From positions 1 to 64,000 of the forward strand of contig MGUG01000031.1 of the NCBI GenBank assembly GCA_001799845.1: a stretch of 64,000 bases of DNA. The letters are read 5' to 3'. Below the pieces are notes generated by a model that was not told the DNA's origin, searched no databases, and worked only from the letters and a program-made list of their open reading frames with translations. The translations under genes and the position numbers were made by a program. Position 1 is the stretch's first letter. Each line of letters begins with the position of its first letter. Shown here in pieces: positions 1-8,329 of the stretch. The stretch comes from Elusimicrobia bacterium GWC2_64_44. Its GTDB lineage: Bacteria; Elusimicrobiota; Elusimicrobia; Elusimicrobiales; UBA9959.

Positions 1-759
1 ACCGACATCGTCATGCAGAACGCCTGCCTGCAGCAGATGGCCGAAGTGCTCTACGAGATGAAAGACTACGCCGGCCTGTTCGTGGGCTCCGAAGAGACCA
101 TGCTGGCCCAGGGCTTCGACTATACCGGCCTGCTCAACTTCATGAACGCCAACCCGGCCTTCACGCATGAGCAGCTGGGCGAGTACCTGGTCACCTGGTA
201 CAAGGCTTTCTACGCCGGCGGCATGAACATCGGCCCCATCTCCATGCCCCTCGACGACATGGGCGCCACCCTCTCGCTGGTCCGCCCCGCGGCCCTCAGC
301 GAGCTGCCCGGCTACCTGAACGCCTTCGCCGGCGCGGCCATGCGCAACAACGAGACCGAGGCCGCCAAGGCCGCCGTGGACCGCGTGATCCGCTTCACCA
401 GCCTCGACCCCGCCAACGACAAGAAGAAACTGATCGCCGCCTACGCCGACCTCGCGGACTTCGCCACCATCCTCGGCGCCAATGCCGGCAGCCAGGAGAC
501 CAAGCAGGCCGCCCAGAACCTGGTGGCCTTCATAAAGACCGGCCTGGTGCTGCGCAACGTGGGCATCAACGGCGACAAAGCCAACGGCTACGACTACACC
601 AAGGTGGGCGGCATCGCCATCAACACCACCATGAAGATCAAGACCGTGCCCCCGCAGCTGGCGAACCTCTACGAGACCAAGTACGGCGACCTGTCGCTCT
701 CCAAGGCCTCGCAGTGGGACGAGTTCGTGACCTGGACCGACGGCGTCTGGCGCAACTAA
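1..759 (+). CDS. Clostripain-like (family C11) cysteine peptidase, C-terminal part
   Basis: The reading frame is open at the window edge, so the N-terminus lies upstream and only about 252 residues are visible. The opening stretch (QNACLQQMAEVLYEMKDYA, then a VGSEET block about 10 residues on) matches the region of C11 peptidases that carries the catalytic Cys (usual form DACLM...E.AYE...YA..hVGSEE). The Cys of NAC is the predicted nucleophile; the His of the dyad would lie upstream. The rest is a helical C-terminal region typical of the family, with no further domain recognised. C11 enzymes are usually secreted Arg/Lys-specific endopeptidases, but specificity and export cannot be judged without the N-terminus. 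A hairpin terminator follows the stop. Family assignment is fairly secure from the Cys block; the exact substrate is unknown. Confidence 0.75.
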   Translation, partial: TDIVMQNACLQQMAEVLYEMKDYAGLFVGSEETMLAQGFDYTGLLNFMNANPAFTHEQLGEYLVTWYKAFYAGGMNIGPISMPLDDMGATLSLVRPAALSELPGYLNAFAGAAMRNNETEAAKAAVDRVIRFTSLDPANDKKKLIAAYADLADFATILGANAGSQETKQAAQNLVAFIKTGLVLRNVGINGDKANGYDYTKVGGIAINTTMKIKTVPPQLANLYETKYGDLSLSKASQWDEFVTWTDGVWRN

Positions 760-776
760 GAGCTTAAGGAAGCAAT

Positions 777-807
777 AAAAAACCCGGGCGCCTTGCCCGG
801 GTTTTTT
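777..807. terminator. Bidirectional intrinsic terminator
   Basis: A perfect 7-bp stem (CCCGGGC at 783-789, GCCCGGG at 795-801) with a 5-nt loop is flanked by six A on the left and six T on the right. It can therefore terminate both the peptidase gene on the plus strand and the convergent uridine kinase gene on the minus strand. Confidence 0.9.
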
Positions 808-822
808 ATTCGCCGCTTGCGC

Positions 823-1464
823 CTAGCGGAAGTGGTCGCGCATCATGCGCACCAGGCCTTCGGTGGCCTTGCCGGGTATCTCCTCGCCTTCCCAGTTGAT
901 GGAGAAGTGGGCGTTTTTCTGCGTCGGCTTCACATAGGTCTCGTACATGGGCAGCACGGTGGCGAGGATCTGGTGCTTGATGCCCTCGATGTCGCGGCCG
1001 CGCTCGCTGATGTCGCGCTGCACGCGGCGCAGCACGGCGGTCACCATGCCGGTGGAGACGAAGATCTTGTAGTCGCAGAGGCTCAGCAGCTTCGGGAAAT
1101 GCAGGGTGTAGAGCCCCTCCAGCACGATGAGCTGGGTGGGCTTGCAGGGCGTGCACTCTTTCTCGCGGGTATGCTGCTTGAAGTCGTAGACGGGCTGCTG
1201 GATGGTCTTGCCGGAGCAGAGGTCGTGCAGCTGCTTGACGGCCAGGGCGGCGTCTATGGCGTCGGGATGGTCGAAATTGTAGGTCTTGCGCTCCTCGAAG
1301 TCCAGGTGGTCGAGGGGCTGATAGTAGTTGTCGAGGGAGAAGATCTGGCCGCTGATGCCTATCTTCTCGCACTGGCTCACCAGCTTGCCGGCAAGCGTGG
1401 TTTTGCCGGAGCCCGAGCCGCCTGCGATGCCGATGATGAAGCGCGATTTCTTGGTGTTGTCCAT
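823..1464 (-). CDS. udk: Uridine kinase
   Basis: Phosphorylates uridine and cytidine to UMP/CMP in pyrimidine salvage; cytosolic. The 213-aa product has the usual length. A P-loop (GGSGSGKTT) lies at about residues 15-23, followed by the LDNYYQ segment (about 44-49) that binds nucleoside in this family, a YNFDHPDA block (about 62-69) and the VLEGLY strand (about 114-119). These are the hallmark segments of Udk. It is transcribed towards the C11 peptidase gene and shares its terminator. No clear Shine-Dalgarno sequence precedes the ATG; the upstream minus strand has A/T-rich patches but no convincing promoter pair. Nothing unusual is seen in the coding sequence. Confidence 0.93.
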   Translation of the reverse strand: MDNTKKSRFIIGIAGGSGSGKTTLAGKLVSQCEKIGISGQIFSLDNYYQPLDHLDFEERKTYNFDHPDAIDAALAVKQLHDLCSGKTIQQPVYDFKQHTREKECTPCKPTQLIVLEGLYTLHFPKLLSLCDYKIFVSTGMVTAVLRRVQRDISERGRDIEGIKHQILATVLPMYETYVKPTQKNAHFSINWEGEEIPGKATEGLVRMMRDHFR

Positions 1465-1603
1465 TTTTTTGTCTCGGGCGCACCGGCCCGGCCCACTTCA
1501 ATCATACAAAAATAAAAACGCGCGCGTGCGCGAGGGCCCCCAAGAGGGCTTCGAATTTTGTAAAATGTAAGTGATGTCCTTTAAGACCCCCCAGGAGACC
1601 TGC

Positions 1604-2794
1604 ATGGAAAACGAAGAGAATTTCGCTGAATTATTCGAGAAGAGCTATAAAGAGCCTTCCCGCATGGAGCCCGGCCACAAAGTCGAGGCCCCGATAGTGA
1701 AGATCACCCCCGAGTGGGCCCTGATCGAAGTCGGCGGCAAAGGCGAGGGCTACATCGCCATCGAGGAGCTGAAAGACGCCGACGGCAACCTGATCGCCAA
1801 GGAAGGCGACGTGGTGCGCGCCTGGTTCCTGCGCTCCGAGGAAGGCGAGATGCGCTTCACCACGCGCATCGGCACCGGCCCCGCGGCCCGCGCCCAGCTG
1901 GAAGACGCTTTCAAGAACCACATCCCCGTCGAGGGCAAGGTCGTCCGCGAAGTGAAGGGCGGCTTCGAAGTTTCCATCTCCGGCGGCACCCGCGCGTTCT
2001 GCCCTTTCTCGCAGATGGGCATCCGCCGCGACGAGAACAAAGACGTCTACATGAACGTGGACATGGTTTTCTACGTGCTCGAGATCGACCGCCGCAACGT
2101 CGTGCTGACCCGCAAGGAGATCGTGGAGAAGGAGCGCCAGGTTAAAGTGGCCGCCCTCAAGGAAACCCTGCAGGAAGGCCACAAGGTGCGCGGCGTCGTG
2201 ACCTCCATCCAGAAATTCGGCGCCTTCGTCGACATCGGCGGCGTGGAAGGCCTGCTGCCCGTGTCCGAAATGGCCTGGGGCCGCACCGAGAAGGTCAGCG
2301 ACCTGCTCTCCGCCGGCCAGCCGGTGGAAGTCATCATCAAGAACCTGGACTGGGAGAACCGCAGGATCTCGCTGAGCCTCAAAGACACCCTCCCCAACCC
2401 GTGGGACACGGCCGCCCAGACCTGGCCCGCCGGCTCCTACCAGAAAGGCAAGGTTTCCCGCCTCGCGCCGTTCGGCGCCTTCGTCACGCTCGGCGAGGGC
2501 GTGGACGGCCTGATACACGTCTCCCGCCTCGGCGGCGGCGAGAAGCGCATCAACCACCCCGAGGACGTCCTGACCGTGGGCCAGGAGATCGAGGTGCTGG
2601 TGGAGAACGTGGACACCCAGAACAAGCGCATAGCGCTGGTGCCCGCCGAGCTCAGCCGCGAAGAGGCGGAGAACGCGGCCACCATGCAGAAATACCAGCG
2701 GCCTGAGAAGCACACCGAGGCCGAGCCCATGATGGGTTCCCTGGGCGAGCAGCTCAAGCAGCAGCTCGAGAAGAAGAACGGCAACCCCAAGTAA
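1604..2794 (+). CDS. S1 RNA-binding domain protein (ribosomal protein S1-like)
   Basis: A 396-aa protein with four consecutive S1 (OB-fold) domains at about residues 17-85, 100-165, 182-252 and 268-340, followed by a charged tail. The third and fourth show the classic pattern (GVVTSIQKFGAFVDIG..EGLLPVSEM; GKVSRLAPFGAFVTL..GVDGLIHVS). In ribosomal S1 such domains hold mRNA on the 30S subunit. Four domains is shorter than the six-domain E. coli S1 but common elsewhere, so it may be the sole S1 or an auxiliary RNA-binding protein. The frame extends upstream to GTG 1571, but the ATG at 1604 has AGGAG six bases before it and is preferred. A terminator follows. Confidence 0.88.
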   Translation: MENEENFAELFEKSYKEPSRMEPGHKVEAPIVKITPEWALIEVGGKGEGYIAIEELKDADGNLIAKEGDVVRAWFLRSEEGEMRFTTRIGTGPAARAQLEDAFKNHIPVEGKVVREVKGGFEVSISGGTRAFCPFSQMGIRRDENKDVYMNVDMVFYVLEIDRRNVVLTRKEIVEKERQVKVAALKETLQEGHKVRGVVTSIQKFGAFVDIGGVEGLLPVSEMAWGRTEKVSDLLSAGQPVEVIIKNLDWENRRISLSLKDTLPNPWDTAAQTWPAGSYQKGKVSRLAPFGAFVTLGEGVDGLIHVSRLGGGEKRINHPEDVLTVGQEIEVLVENVDTQNKRIALVPAELSREEAENAATMQKYQRPEKHTEAEPMMGSLGEQLKQQLEKKNGNPK

Positions 2795-2815
2795 ACCCGG
2801 GCGGCCGCCAACGAA

Positions 2816-2847
2816 CAGCCCTCCGGGACCCGGGGGGCTGTTTTTTT
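2816..2847 (+). terminator. Intrinsic terminator after the S1 gene
   Basis: Stem CAGCCCTCC (2816-2824) pairs with GGGGGGCTG (2832-2840), with one T-G wobble and a GC-rich 7-nt loop, followed by seven T (2841-2847). It sits 22 bp after the stop codon. Confidence 0.88.
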
Positions 2848-2866
2848 ACACTCTCCGGAGGAAAAC

Positions 2867-4306
2867 ATGGACCATCTCGACTGGATAAAAGGCGCGGTCA
2901 TCTACCAGATCTTCCCGGACCGCTTCGCGCGCGCCGACGACAAGAATATAGACGGCGCCTTCGAGAAATGGGAGACCCCCGAGACGCAGGACGGCTTCAA
3001 GGGCGGCAATTTGAAGGGCGCGGAAGCCAGGCTGGACTACCTGCGGGACCTCGGCGTCACGGCCGTCTACTTCAACCCTATTTTCAGCTCCGCGGCCAAC
3101 CACCGCTACCACACTTTCGATTACTATTCCGTGGACCCGGTGCTGGGCGGCAATCCCGCGCTGGACTCCTTCCTGAAGGCCGCTCACGCGCGCGGCATCA
3201 AGGTCATCCTCGACGGCGTCTTCAACCACGCGAGCCGCGGCTTCTTCCAGTTCAACCACCTGCTCGAGAACGGCGCGGCCTCGCCGTACCGCAAGTGGTT
3301 CCACCCGCACGGCTGGCCGCTCAAAGCCTATAACCTGGCCGCGGGCGAAAAGCCAAACTACGCCTGCTGGTGGAATTTGCCGGCCCTGCCCAAGTTCAAC
3401 ACCAGGAATCCCGAGGTGCGCCGCTTCATCCTCGGAGTGGCCAAGTACTGGCTGGAGCGCGGCATAGACGGCTGGCGCCTGGACGTCCCCCACGAGATAA
3501 ACGACGACGCCTTCTGGCGCGAGTTCAGGAAGGTCTGCAAAGGCGTTAACCCCGCCTGCTATATCACCGGCGAAATCTGGGGCGAGGCCAAGCGCTGGCT
3601 CGCGGGCGACCAGTTCGACGCGGTGATGAACTACCAGTTGAGCGCCGCCTGCATCTCCTATTTCGGCGGCAAGAAGCTGAAGCTCACGCACGCCTACGAC
3701 GGGCGCCGGCTGGAGCCGGGCGACCAGAAGAAATTCCTGGCGGACATCAAGGAGCTGCTGGGGCACTACAAGTACGCCACCACTTTGGTGCAGATGAACA
3801 TGATGTCCAGCCACGACACCGACCGCATGCTCAACACCTACGGCGGCGACGAGGCGCTGATGCGCCTGGCCATAGTTTTCTCCTACCTGTTCCCCGGCGC
3901 CATCAACGTCTATTACGGCGAGGAGCTGGGCATGGAGGGCGCCCTGAACGCGGGCACCCGCGACGCCCTGCCGTGGGGCAACCGCCGCGCGTGGAACACG
4001 GGCCTGCTGAAATTCTACAGAGAGCTCGGCGCCCTGCGCCGCGGCAACCCGGTGCTGGCCCGCGGCAGCTTCGAGTTCTTAAAGGAATTTTGCGACGGCG
4101 ACGTGCTGGCTTTCAGGCGCGCCCTGCCCGGCCGGGCGCTCACCTGCCTGCTCAACAATTCCCCGGCGCGCAAAGAGCTCCGTATAAAGAAAAGCGCGCT
4201 GGGCCGTAACCCTCGCGCGCTTCTGAATTCCGGCGTAACGCTTAAGCCCGCCGGCAAAGACCTACTGGTTACCCTCGCCCCCCGCGCCTACGCCGTAATC
4301 GGTTAG
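2867..4306 (+). CDS. Glycoside hydrolase family 13 alpha-glucanase (neopullulanase/cyclomaltodextrinase type)
   Basis: A 479-aa alpha-amylase superfamily enzyme with all four conserved regions: DGVFNH (about 116-121), GWRLDVPHE with nucleophile Asp206, TGEIWG with acid/base Glu236, and SSHD with His316/Asp317. The N-terminal stretch WIKGAVIYQIFPDRF and the region-II wording (LDVPHE) resemble neopullulanase or cyclomaltodextrinase (GH13_20-like), but the separate N-terminal starch-binding domain of those enzymes is absent. No signal peptide is seen, so it probably acts on maltodextrins or glycogen fragments in the cytosol. A GGAGG lies 6 bp before the ATG. The 3' end overlaps the convergent L,D-transpeptidase gene by 45 bp. 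The exact bond specificity cannot be read from sequence. Confidence 0.9.
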   Translation: MDHLDWIKGAVIYQIFPDRFARADDKNIDGAFEKWETPETQDGFKGGNLKGAEARLDYLRDLGVTAVYFNPIFSSAANHRYHTFDYYSVDPVLGGNPALDSFLKAAHARGIKVILDGVFNHASRGFFQFNHLLENGAASPYRKWFHPHGWPLKAYNLAAGEKPNYACWWNLPALPKFNTRNPEVRRFILGVAKYWLERGIDGWRLDVPHEINDDAFWREFRKVCKGVNPACYITGEIWGEAKRWLAGDQFDAVMNYQLSAACISYFGGKKLKLTHAYDGRRLEPGDQKKFLADIKELLGHYKYATTLVQMNMMSSHDTDRMLNTYGGDEALMRLAIVFSYLFPGAINVYYGEELGMEGALNAGTRDALPWGNRRAWNTGLLKFYRELGALRRGNPVLARGSFEFLKEFCDGDVLAFRRALPGRALTCLLNNSPARKELRIKKSALGRNPRALLNSGVTLKPAGKDLLVTLAPRAYAVIG

Positions 4307-5305
4307 TTTCGGGGCGGCGGGGTCCTCAATGGGCAGCCCGTCGAGCGCCGGGGTTTCGTAAACCTCCAGCTGCACTCGGCGGCCCAGCCCGGCCTGCTCG
4401 GCAATGAAAGCGTTCAGCAGCTCCAGGCAGCCGCGGCGCAGCTTCACGCAGCCGTCGGTATCCCTCCAGCGGAAATCGGAGATCTCGGGCCGCCCGGCGT
4501 ATTTCGGGTCGGAGAGCTTCTCCGGGTCCTCCCAGCGGTCGGTGTGCAGCGCAAAGCCGTTGCGCCCGTAAGGGCCCACATAATACTTGGGATTGGCGGC
4601 CAGCTGCTTCGCGCGGCGCGCCAGGCTCTCTACGCGCTCGTCGAGCGGCGGCATCTCGAAGGCGGGAACGCCCGCGCCCTGCGTGCCGGCCTGGGAATCG
4701 GCGGCCCACAGCATGTCCACCGGCATTCCCGGCGAGCCCGGCGGGTACCAGTGGCTGTACACCGCGGAGAACAGCCGGCGGCCCTTGCCCTGCTTGACGG
4801 GCCTGGCGGTGCGCCCGGCCAGATCGCCGTCGGGCTTGTCCAAAAACTCTATGTCGTAGCGGCTTGGCTCAATGTTCAGCAGGTCGTAAACGCCGGGCAC
4901 GGTGGCGCCGCTGCTCATGTCCTTGGGCTTGAAATAAACAGTGGCGCCATTGAACAGAGTTTCGCGCCAGCGCGGCTTGGGCTCGGTGCCGGTGGCGCCG
5001 CGGCCCAGCGCCTCGCACTGGTAAAGGCCGGCCTGCGCGCCTTTCTCCAGCTCGAAGGTCAGCACGCCGGGGTTCATCCGGTCGGAGGGCAGCAGCAGCA
5101 GGGCGCGCGAGACCTTGCCGGCGGGGCCGGGCAGGTTGTTAAGGCCCAGGGTCTTCACCTTGGCGCGGACCTGCGCTGTCAGTTCGTCCAGGGCGGGCCG
5201 GCCGGGCGGGATATAGGCGGGGGCCAGCGTGGCGTAGTTCAGCGGCTCGGCCGCGGCCGCCGGCAGGGCCGGGACCAGCAGCAGGAAAAATAAGTTCTTT
5301 ATCAT
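4262..5305 (-). CDS. Secreted YkuD-like L,D-transpeptidase
   Basis: A 347-aa protein with an N-terminal signal peptide (cleavage probably after about residue 19, ending AAAA). The C-terminal half carries a His (about 254, in FALHTD) and a distal DTDGCVKLRRG block with Cys about 286. This matches the H...[S/T]xGC[VI]x[LR] active-site signature of YkuD enzymes, which make 3-3 peptidoglycan crosslinks or attach proteins to peptidoglycan in the periplasm. The His-Cys spacing (32 residues) is longer than usual and the SHGC motif is replaced by TDGC, so it is a divergent member. Residues 20-190 match nothing I recognise. Its 3' end overlaps the GH13 gene. EamA lies just upstream (19-bp gap) and the two are probably co-transcribed. 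Confidence 0.68.
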   Translation of the reverse strand: MIKNLFFLLLVPALPAAAAEPLNYATLAPAYIPPGRPALDELTAQVRAKVKTLGLNNLPGPAGKVSRALLLLPSDRMNPGVLTFELEKGAQAGLYQCEALGRGATGTEPKPRWRETLFNGATVYFKPKDMSSGATVPGVYDLLNIEPSRYDIEFLDKPDGDLAGRTARPVKQGKGRRLFSAVYSHWYPPGSPGMPVDMLWAADSQAGTQGAGVPAFEMPPLDERVESLARRAKQLAANPKYYVGPYGRNGFALHTDRWEDPEKLSDPKYAGRPEISDFRWRDTDGCVKLRRGCLELLNAFIAEQAGLGRRVQLEVYETPALDGLPIEDPAAPKLTDYGVGAGGEGNQ

Positions 5306-5324
5306 AGGTTCACCTGCACTTATT

Positions 5325-6200
5325 CTAGAATAAAAACGCCATCCCGGCGAGGAAGAAGGCGAAAGAAGCCAGCAGGTAGCGCGACGGCAGTTTCCGCTCC
5401 GCCAGGCATTCGAAGGCCGAGGCGAAGATGGTGCCGGTGATGGCTATGCCCGACACCGCCGCCAGCGCGCCCGAGTAGCGTATGGCGCTGAGATAGAACA
5501 TCAGCGACAGGTAAGTGCCCGCCACCGACCCCAGCGTTATCCACAGCAGGCTCCTGCCGCCCAGCTCTTTGATCTTTGCGAAGAAATGGAAAGGCTTCAC
5601 CCGCGACAGCGCGGCGAAGAGCAGCAGCGCCCCGAGCGCCCGGTAGAAATTCCCCTCCACCGTGTTCAGGCCGGGGCTAGCATTGAAGGCGTAGCGCGTC
5701 ACCAGCACGCCCAGGCCGTCCAGCGCCACGCCGCCCAGCGCGTAAAGGCTCGCGCGCGCGTTCCAATGCCCCTGTTTTTTGAAGGACTCCAGCGAAAAGA
5801 TAAAGAGGCAGACTATGAAGAACAGCACGGCGTAAACCTTGCCGGCCTCGAGCGCCTGGCCGAAAGCGAAATAACTGACCGCGCCTATGATCAGCGGCTG
5901 AAAGCCGAACAGCATCATGGTGCGCCCCGGCCCCATCAGGGAGAAGGCTTTGATCAGGAAGATATCGGCCAGCCCGAGCCCCATCATGCCCGAGGCGAAG
6001 AACAGCGCCGCGGCCCCGGGGCTGACGGCGTGAAAGCCGCCTTGGGCCAGCAGGGTCAGCGCGAACAGCGCCGCCGCCACCGCCCCCTTGAAGCAGTTGA
6101 CCCACAGCGAGGAGACCCGCCGCGCGTAATGCGTAAAGAACTGCACCCCCACGGCGAAGGAGAGGTTGGCGGCTAAGGCGTAGACGTAGACTTGTTCCAT
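5325..6200 (-). CDS. EamA-type (DMT superfamily) transporter
   Basis: A 291-aa integral membrane protein with about ten hydrophobic segments arranged as two halves of five, typical of EamA/RhaT-like drug/metabolite transporters in the inner membrane. The first EamA half spans about residues 1-136; the second begins with ARASLYALGGVALDGLG and contains the conserved small-residue helix with YSGALAAVSGIAITGTIFAS. The substrate cannot be inferred. A TATAAT on the minus strand (6227-6232) is a plausible -10, without a recognisable -35. No clear Shine-Dalgarno sequence precedes the ATG. It is 19 bp upstream of the L,D-transpeptidase gene, so the pair is probably an operon. Confidence 0.85.
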   Translation of the reverse strand: MEQVYVYALAANLSFAVGVQFFTHYARRVSSLWVNCFKGAVAAALFALTLLAQGGFHAVSPGAAALFFASGMMGLGLADIFLIKAFSLMGPGRTMMLFGFQPLIIGAVSYFAFGQALEAGKVYAVLFFIVCLFIFSLESFKKQGHWNARASLYALGGVALDGLGVLVTRYAFNASPGLNTVEGNFYRALGALLLFAALSRVKPFHFFAKIKELGGRSLLWITLGSVAGTYLSLMFYLSAIRYSGALAAVSGIAITGTIFASAFECLAERKLPSRYLLASFAFFLAGMAFLF

Positions 6201-6282
6201 GGAGAATTTGCGGGAAGCTTCCTAATATTATAGAAATAAGGGGCGGTCATTCCCGAATTATTAAGATTTTAAGGAAAATCGT

Positions 6283-6317
6283 CCCGACACTACGCTGTCG
6301 GGAGCGTCTGCTACACT
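6283..6317 (+). promoter_or_regulatory. Extended -10 promoter with dyad operator-like repeat
   Basis: TGC followed by TACACT (6309-6317) forms an extended -10 element whose expected start point, 7 bp on, is the A of the ATG at 6324. The -35 region has no TTGACA. Instead it is occupied by a perfect dyad, CCCGACA (6283-6289) and TGTCGGG (6296-6302), separated by 6 bp. This is a candidate binding site for a dimeric regulator, or a stem-loop if transcribed from further upstream. Confidence 0.5.
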
Positions 6318-6323
6318 TTTTAT

Positions 6324-7601
6324 ATGGACCTGCAGGAAAAACTTGAGATACTGGCCGATTCCGCCAAGTACGACGCGTCCTGCGCCTCCAGCGGCTCAAA
6401 CCGCGCAGGGCGCGGCACGGGCGCGGCCCACCAGAGCGGCGTCTGCCACAGCTGGACGGCCGACGGCCGCTGCGTGTCGCTCTTGAAGATCCTGATGACC
6501 AACGAGTGCGTCTACGACTGCGCCTACTGCGTCAACCGCCGCACCAGCGATTCCCGCAAAGCCATACTGACCCCGGACGAGATAGCCGGCCTCACCTTCG
6601 AGTTCTACAAAAGGAATTATATAGAAGGGCTGTTCCTTAGCTCCGGCATAGTGGTCTCCCCGGACCATACCATGGAGCTGATGCTCGCGGCCGTGCGCAA
6701 ACTGCGCGAGAATTACCATTTCAACGGCTATGTGCACATGAAGGTCATCCCGGGCGCGGACCAAGCCCTGATAGACCAGGCCGGCCTCTGGGCCGACCGC
6801 GTAAGCGTCAACATTGAGCTGCCCAGCGACAAGAGCCTGCAGCTGCTCGCCCCCGGCAAGACCAAAGAGACCGTGCTGCGCCCCATGCACCGCCTGGCGC
6901 AGCGCATAGCCGCCCACAAAGACGAGCGGCGCTCCATAAAAAGCTCCCCCGCCTACGCCCCGGCCGGCCAGAGCACCCAGCTTATCATAGGCGCCACGCC
7001 CGAGACCGACCGCGAGATAATAAAACTTAGCGAGGCGCTGTACGCCAAAATGGCCTTGAAGCGCGTCTACTATTCCGCCTTCGTGCCCATCATGAAGGAC
7101 AGCCGCCTGCCCGCCCTGCGCGAGCCGCCGCTGCTGCGCGAGCACCGCCTTTACCAGGCCGACTGGCTGCTGCGCTTCTACGGCTTCACCGCCGACGAAC
7201 TGCTGGACGAAAAACACCCGGGCCTGGACCTCAACTTCGACCCCAAGACCGTCTGGGCGCTCAATAACCTGGATAAATTCCCGCTAGAGGTGAACAAAGC
7301 TTCCTACGAGGAGATACTGCGGGTGCCGGGCATAGGCGTGACCTCGGCCCAGCGCATCCTGCGCGCCCGGCGCGCCGGCGCGCTCAAGCTGGACGATTTG
7401 AAGAAGCTCGGCGTGGTGATGAAGCGGGCCGTCTACTTTGTCACGGCTGGCGGCAAATACGGCGGCGTCCAAAAAGACAGCGGGGACGCCATCAAGGTGA
7501 AACTGCTCGAGCACAAGAACCCTAACGGCCAGCTGGACCTGTTCGGCCAGGCGCAGCCGGTCAGCGAGGGACTGGAGGGCGCGGTCACCGGCCAGCTATG
7601 A
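6324..7601 (+). CDS. Putative DNA modification/repair radical SAM protein
   Basis: A 425-aa protein that matches the family annotated as putative DNA modification/repair radical SAM protein (TIGR03916-like, distantly SplB-related). The opening LQEKLEILADSAKYDASCASSG is characteristic. The radical-SAM cluster motif is CVYDCAYC at about residues 62-69. A helix-hairpin-helix-like segment (EEILRVPGIGVTSAQRILRARR, about residues 330-351) lies near the C-terminus and suggests nucleic-acid contact. The reaction is not established for the family. There is no Shine-Dalgarno sequence, and the -10 placement predicts a leaderless mRNA. The stop overlaps the ATG of the next gene as ATGA, so the two are translationally coupled, as is usual for this pair. 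Confidence 0.86.
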   Translation: MDLQEKLEILADSAKYDASCASSGSNRAGRGTGAAHQSGVCHSWTADGRCVSLLKILMTNECVYDCAYCVNRRTSDSRKAILTPDEIAGLTFEFYKRNYIEGLFLSSGIVVSPDHTMELMLAAVRKLRENYHFNGYVHMKVIPGADQALIDQAGLWADRVSVNIELPSDKSLQLLAPGKTKETVLRPMHRLAQRIAAHKDERRSIKSSPAYAPAGQSTQLIIGATPETDREIIKLSEALYAKMALKRVYYSAFVPIMKDSRLPALREPPLLREHRLYQADWLLRFYGFTADELLDEKHPGLDLNFDPKTVWALNNLDKFPLEVNKASYEEILRVPGIGVTSAQRILRARRAGALKLDDLKKLGVVMKRAVYFVTAGGKYGGVQKDSGDAIKVKLLEHKNPNGQLDLFGQAQPVSEGLEGAVTGQL

Positions 7602-8329
7602 GGACTTATCTTTACGACGGGAGTTTTGAAAGCTTTTTGACGGCGCTCTCGCTGGCCCTTGAGCGCACGGAGGAGTGCGCCATAGCGCGCGAAGCGGGGG
7701 CCGAGGCCGGGCTGTTCACCGAGTTCATCAACGCCGGTTCGGACCCGTCGCGGGCCGCCGCCGCCCGCGCCCTGTTCGAAGGCCGCGGCTCGCCTGAGAG
7801 CTGGCACCACGCCCGCTACGCCTTTCTTTCCGAGTCGCCCGGCGCGGAGGACGCGGTGCTGGCCTACGCGCGACTCATCAAGGAGAAGGGCCGCGCCGCC
7901 GACGATATGCTGGCCGACGACCGCGTGAAGAGTGTCCACGCCCTGTCCGCCGCGGTGGGCGGCGAGGCGCATATGTTCAAGGGCTTCGTCCGCTTTACCG
8001 AGCTGGCCGACAAGGCCCTTTATGCCCGCATAGAGCCCGACCACAATATCCTGCCGCTGCTCACCGGGCATTTCCGCGCCCGGCTGGGCGAGCTCAACTG
8101 GGTCATCCACGACGCCCGCCGCAACAGCGCGGCGCTCTACTTCGGCGGCCGCCTGGTCTACGCCCCGCTGGAAGCCGCGCGCCTGACCCCGGACGCCAAA
8201 GAAGAAGAAGTGCGCGCCCTCTGGCGGCACTTCTTTAAAACCGCGGCTATCAAGGAAAGGGTGAACCCCAAACTGCAGCGCCAGAACGTCCCCCTCAAAT
8301 ACCGCAAAAACCTCACCGAGTTCGGATAA
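7598..8329 (+). CDS. DUF4130 probable DNA metabolism protein
   Basis: A 243-aa protein of the family that habitually accompanies the radical SAM protein encoded just upstream (TIGR03915/DUF4130 type). Recognisable pieces are the start YLYDGSFESFLTALS (about 4-18), the HMFKGFVRF segment (about 125-133), the DHNILPLLTGHFRARL block (about 147-162) and the C-terminal NVPLKYRKNLTEF. In many genomes this domain is fused to a UdgX/family-4-type uracil-DNA glycosylase domain; that domain is absent here and no glycosylase gene follows. Its biochemical role is unknown; pairing with a radical SAM partner suggests base modification or repair. It starts inside the stop codon of the preceding gene (ATGA). 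Confidence 0.85.
   Translation: MRTYLYDGSFESFLTALSLALERTEECAIAREAGAEAGLFTEFINAGSDPSRAAAARALFEGRGSPESWHHARYAFLSESPGAEDAVLAYARLIKEKGRAADDMLADDRVKSVHALSAAVGGEAHMFKGFVRFTELADKALYARIEPDHNILPLLTGHFRARLGELNWVIHDARRNSAALYFGGRLVYAPLEAARLTPDAKEEEVRALWRHFFKTAAIKERVNPKLQRQNVPLKYRKNLTEFG

Noticed and set aside
1538-1566. Promoter for the S1 gene with -10 TAAAAT at 1561
   Set aside because: No -35 at suitable spacing; left uncalled.
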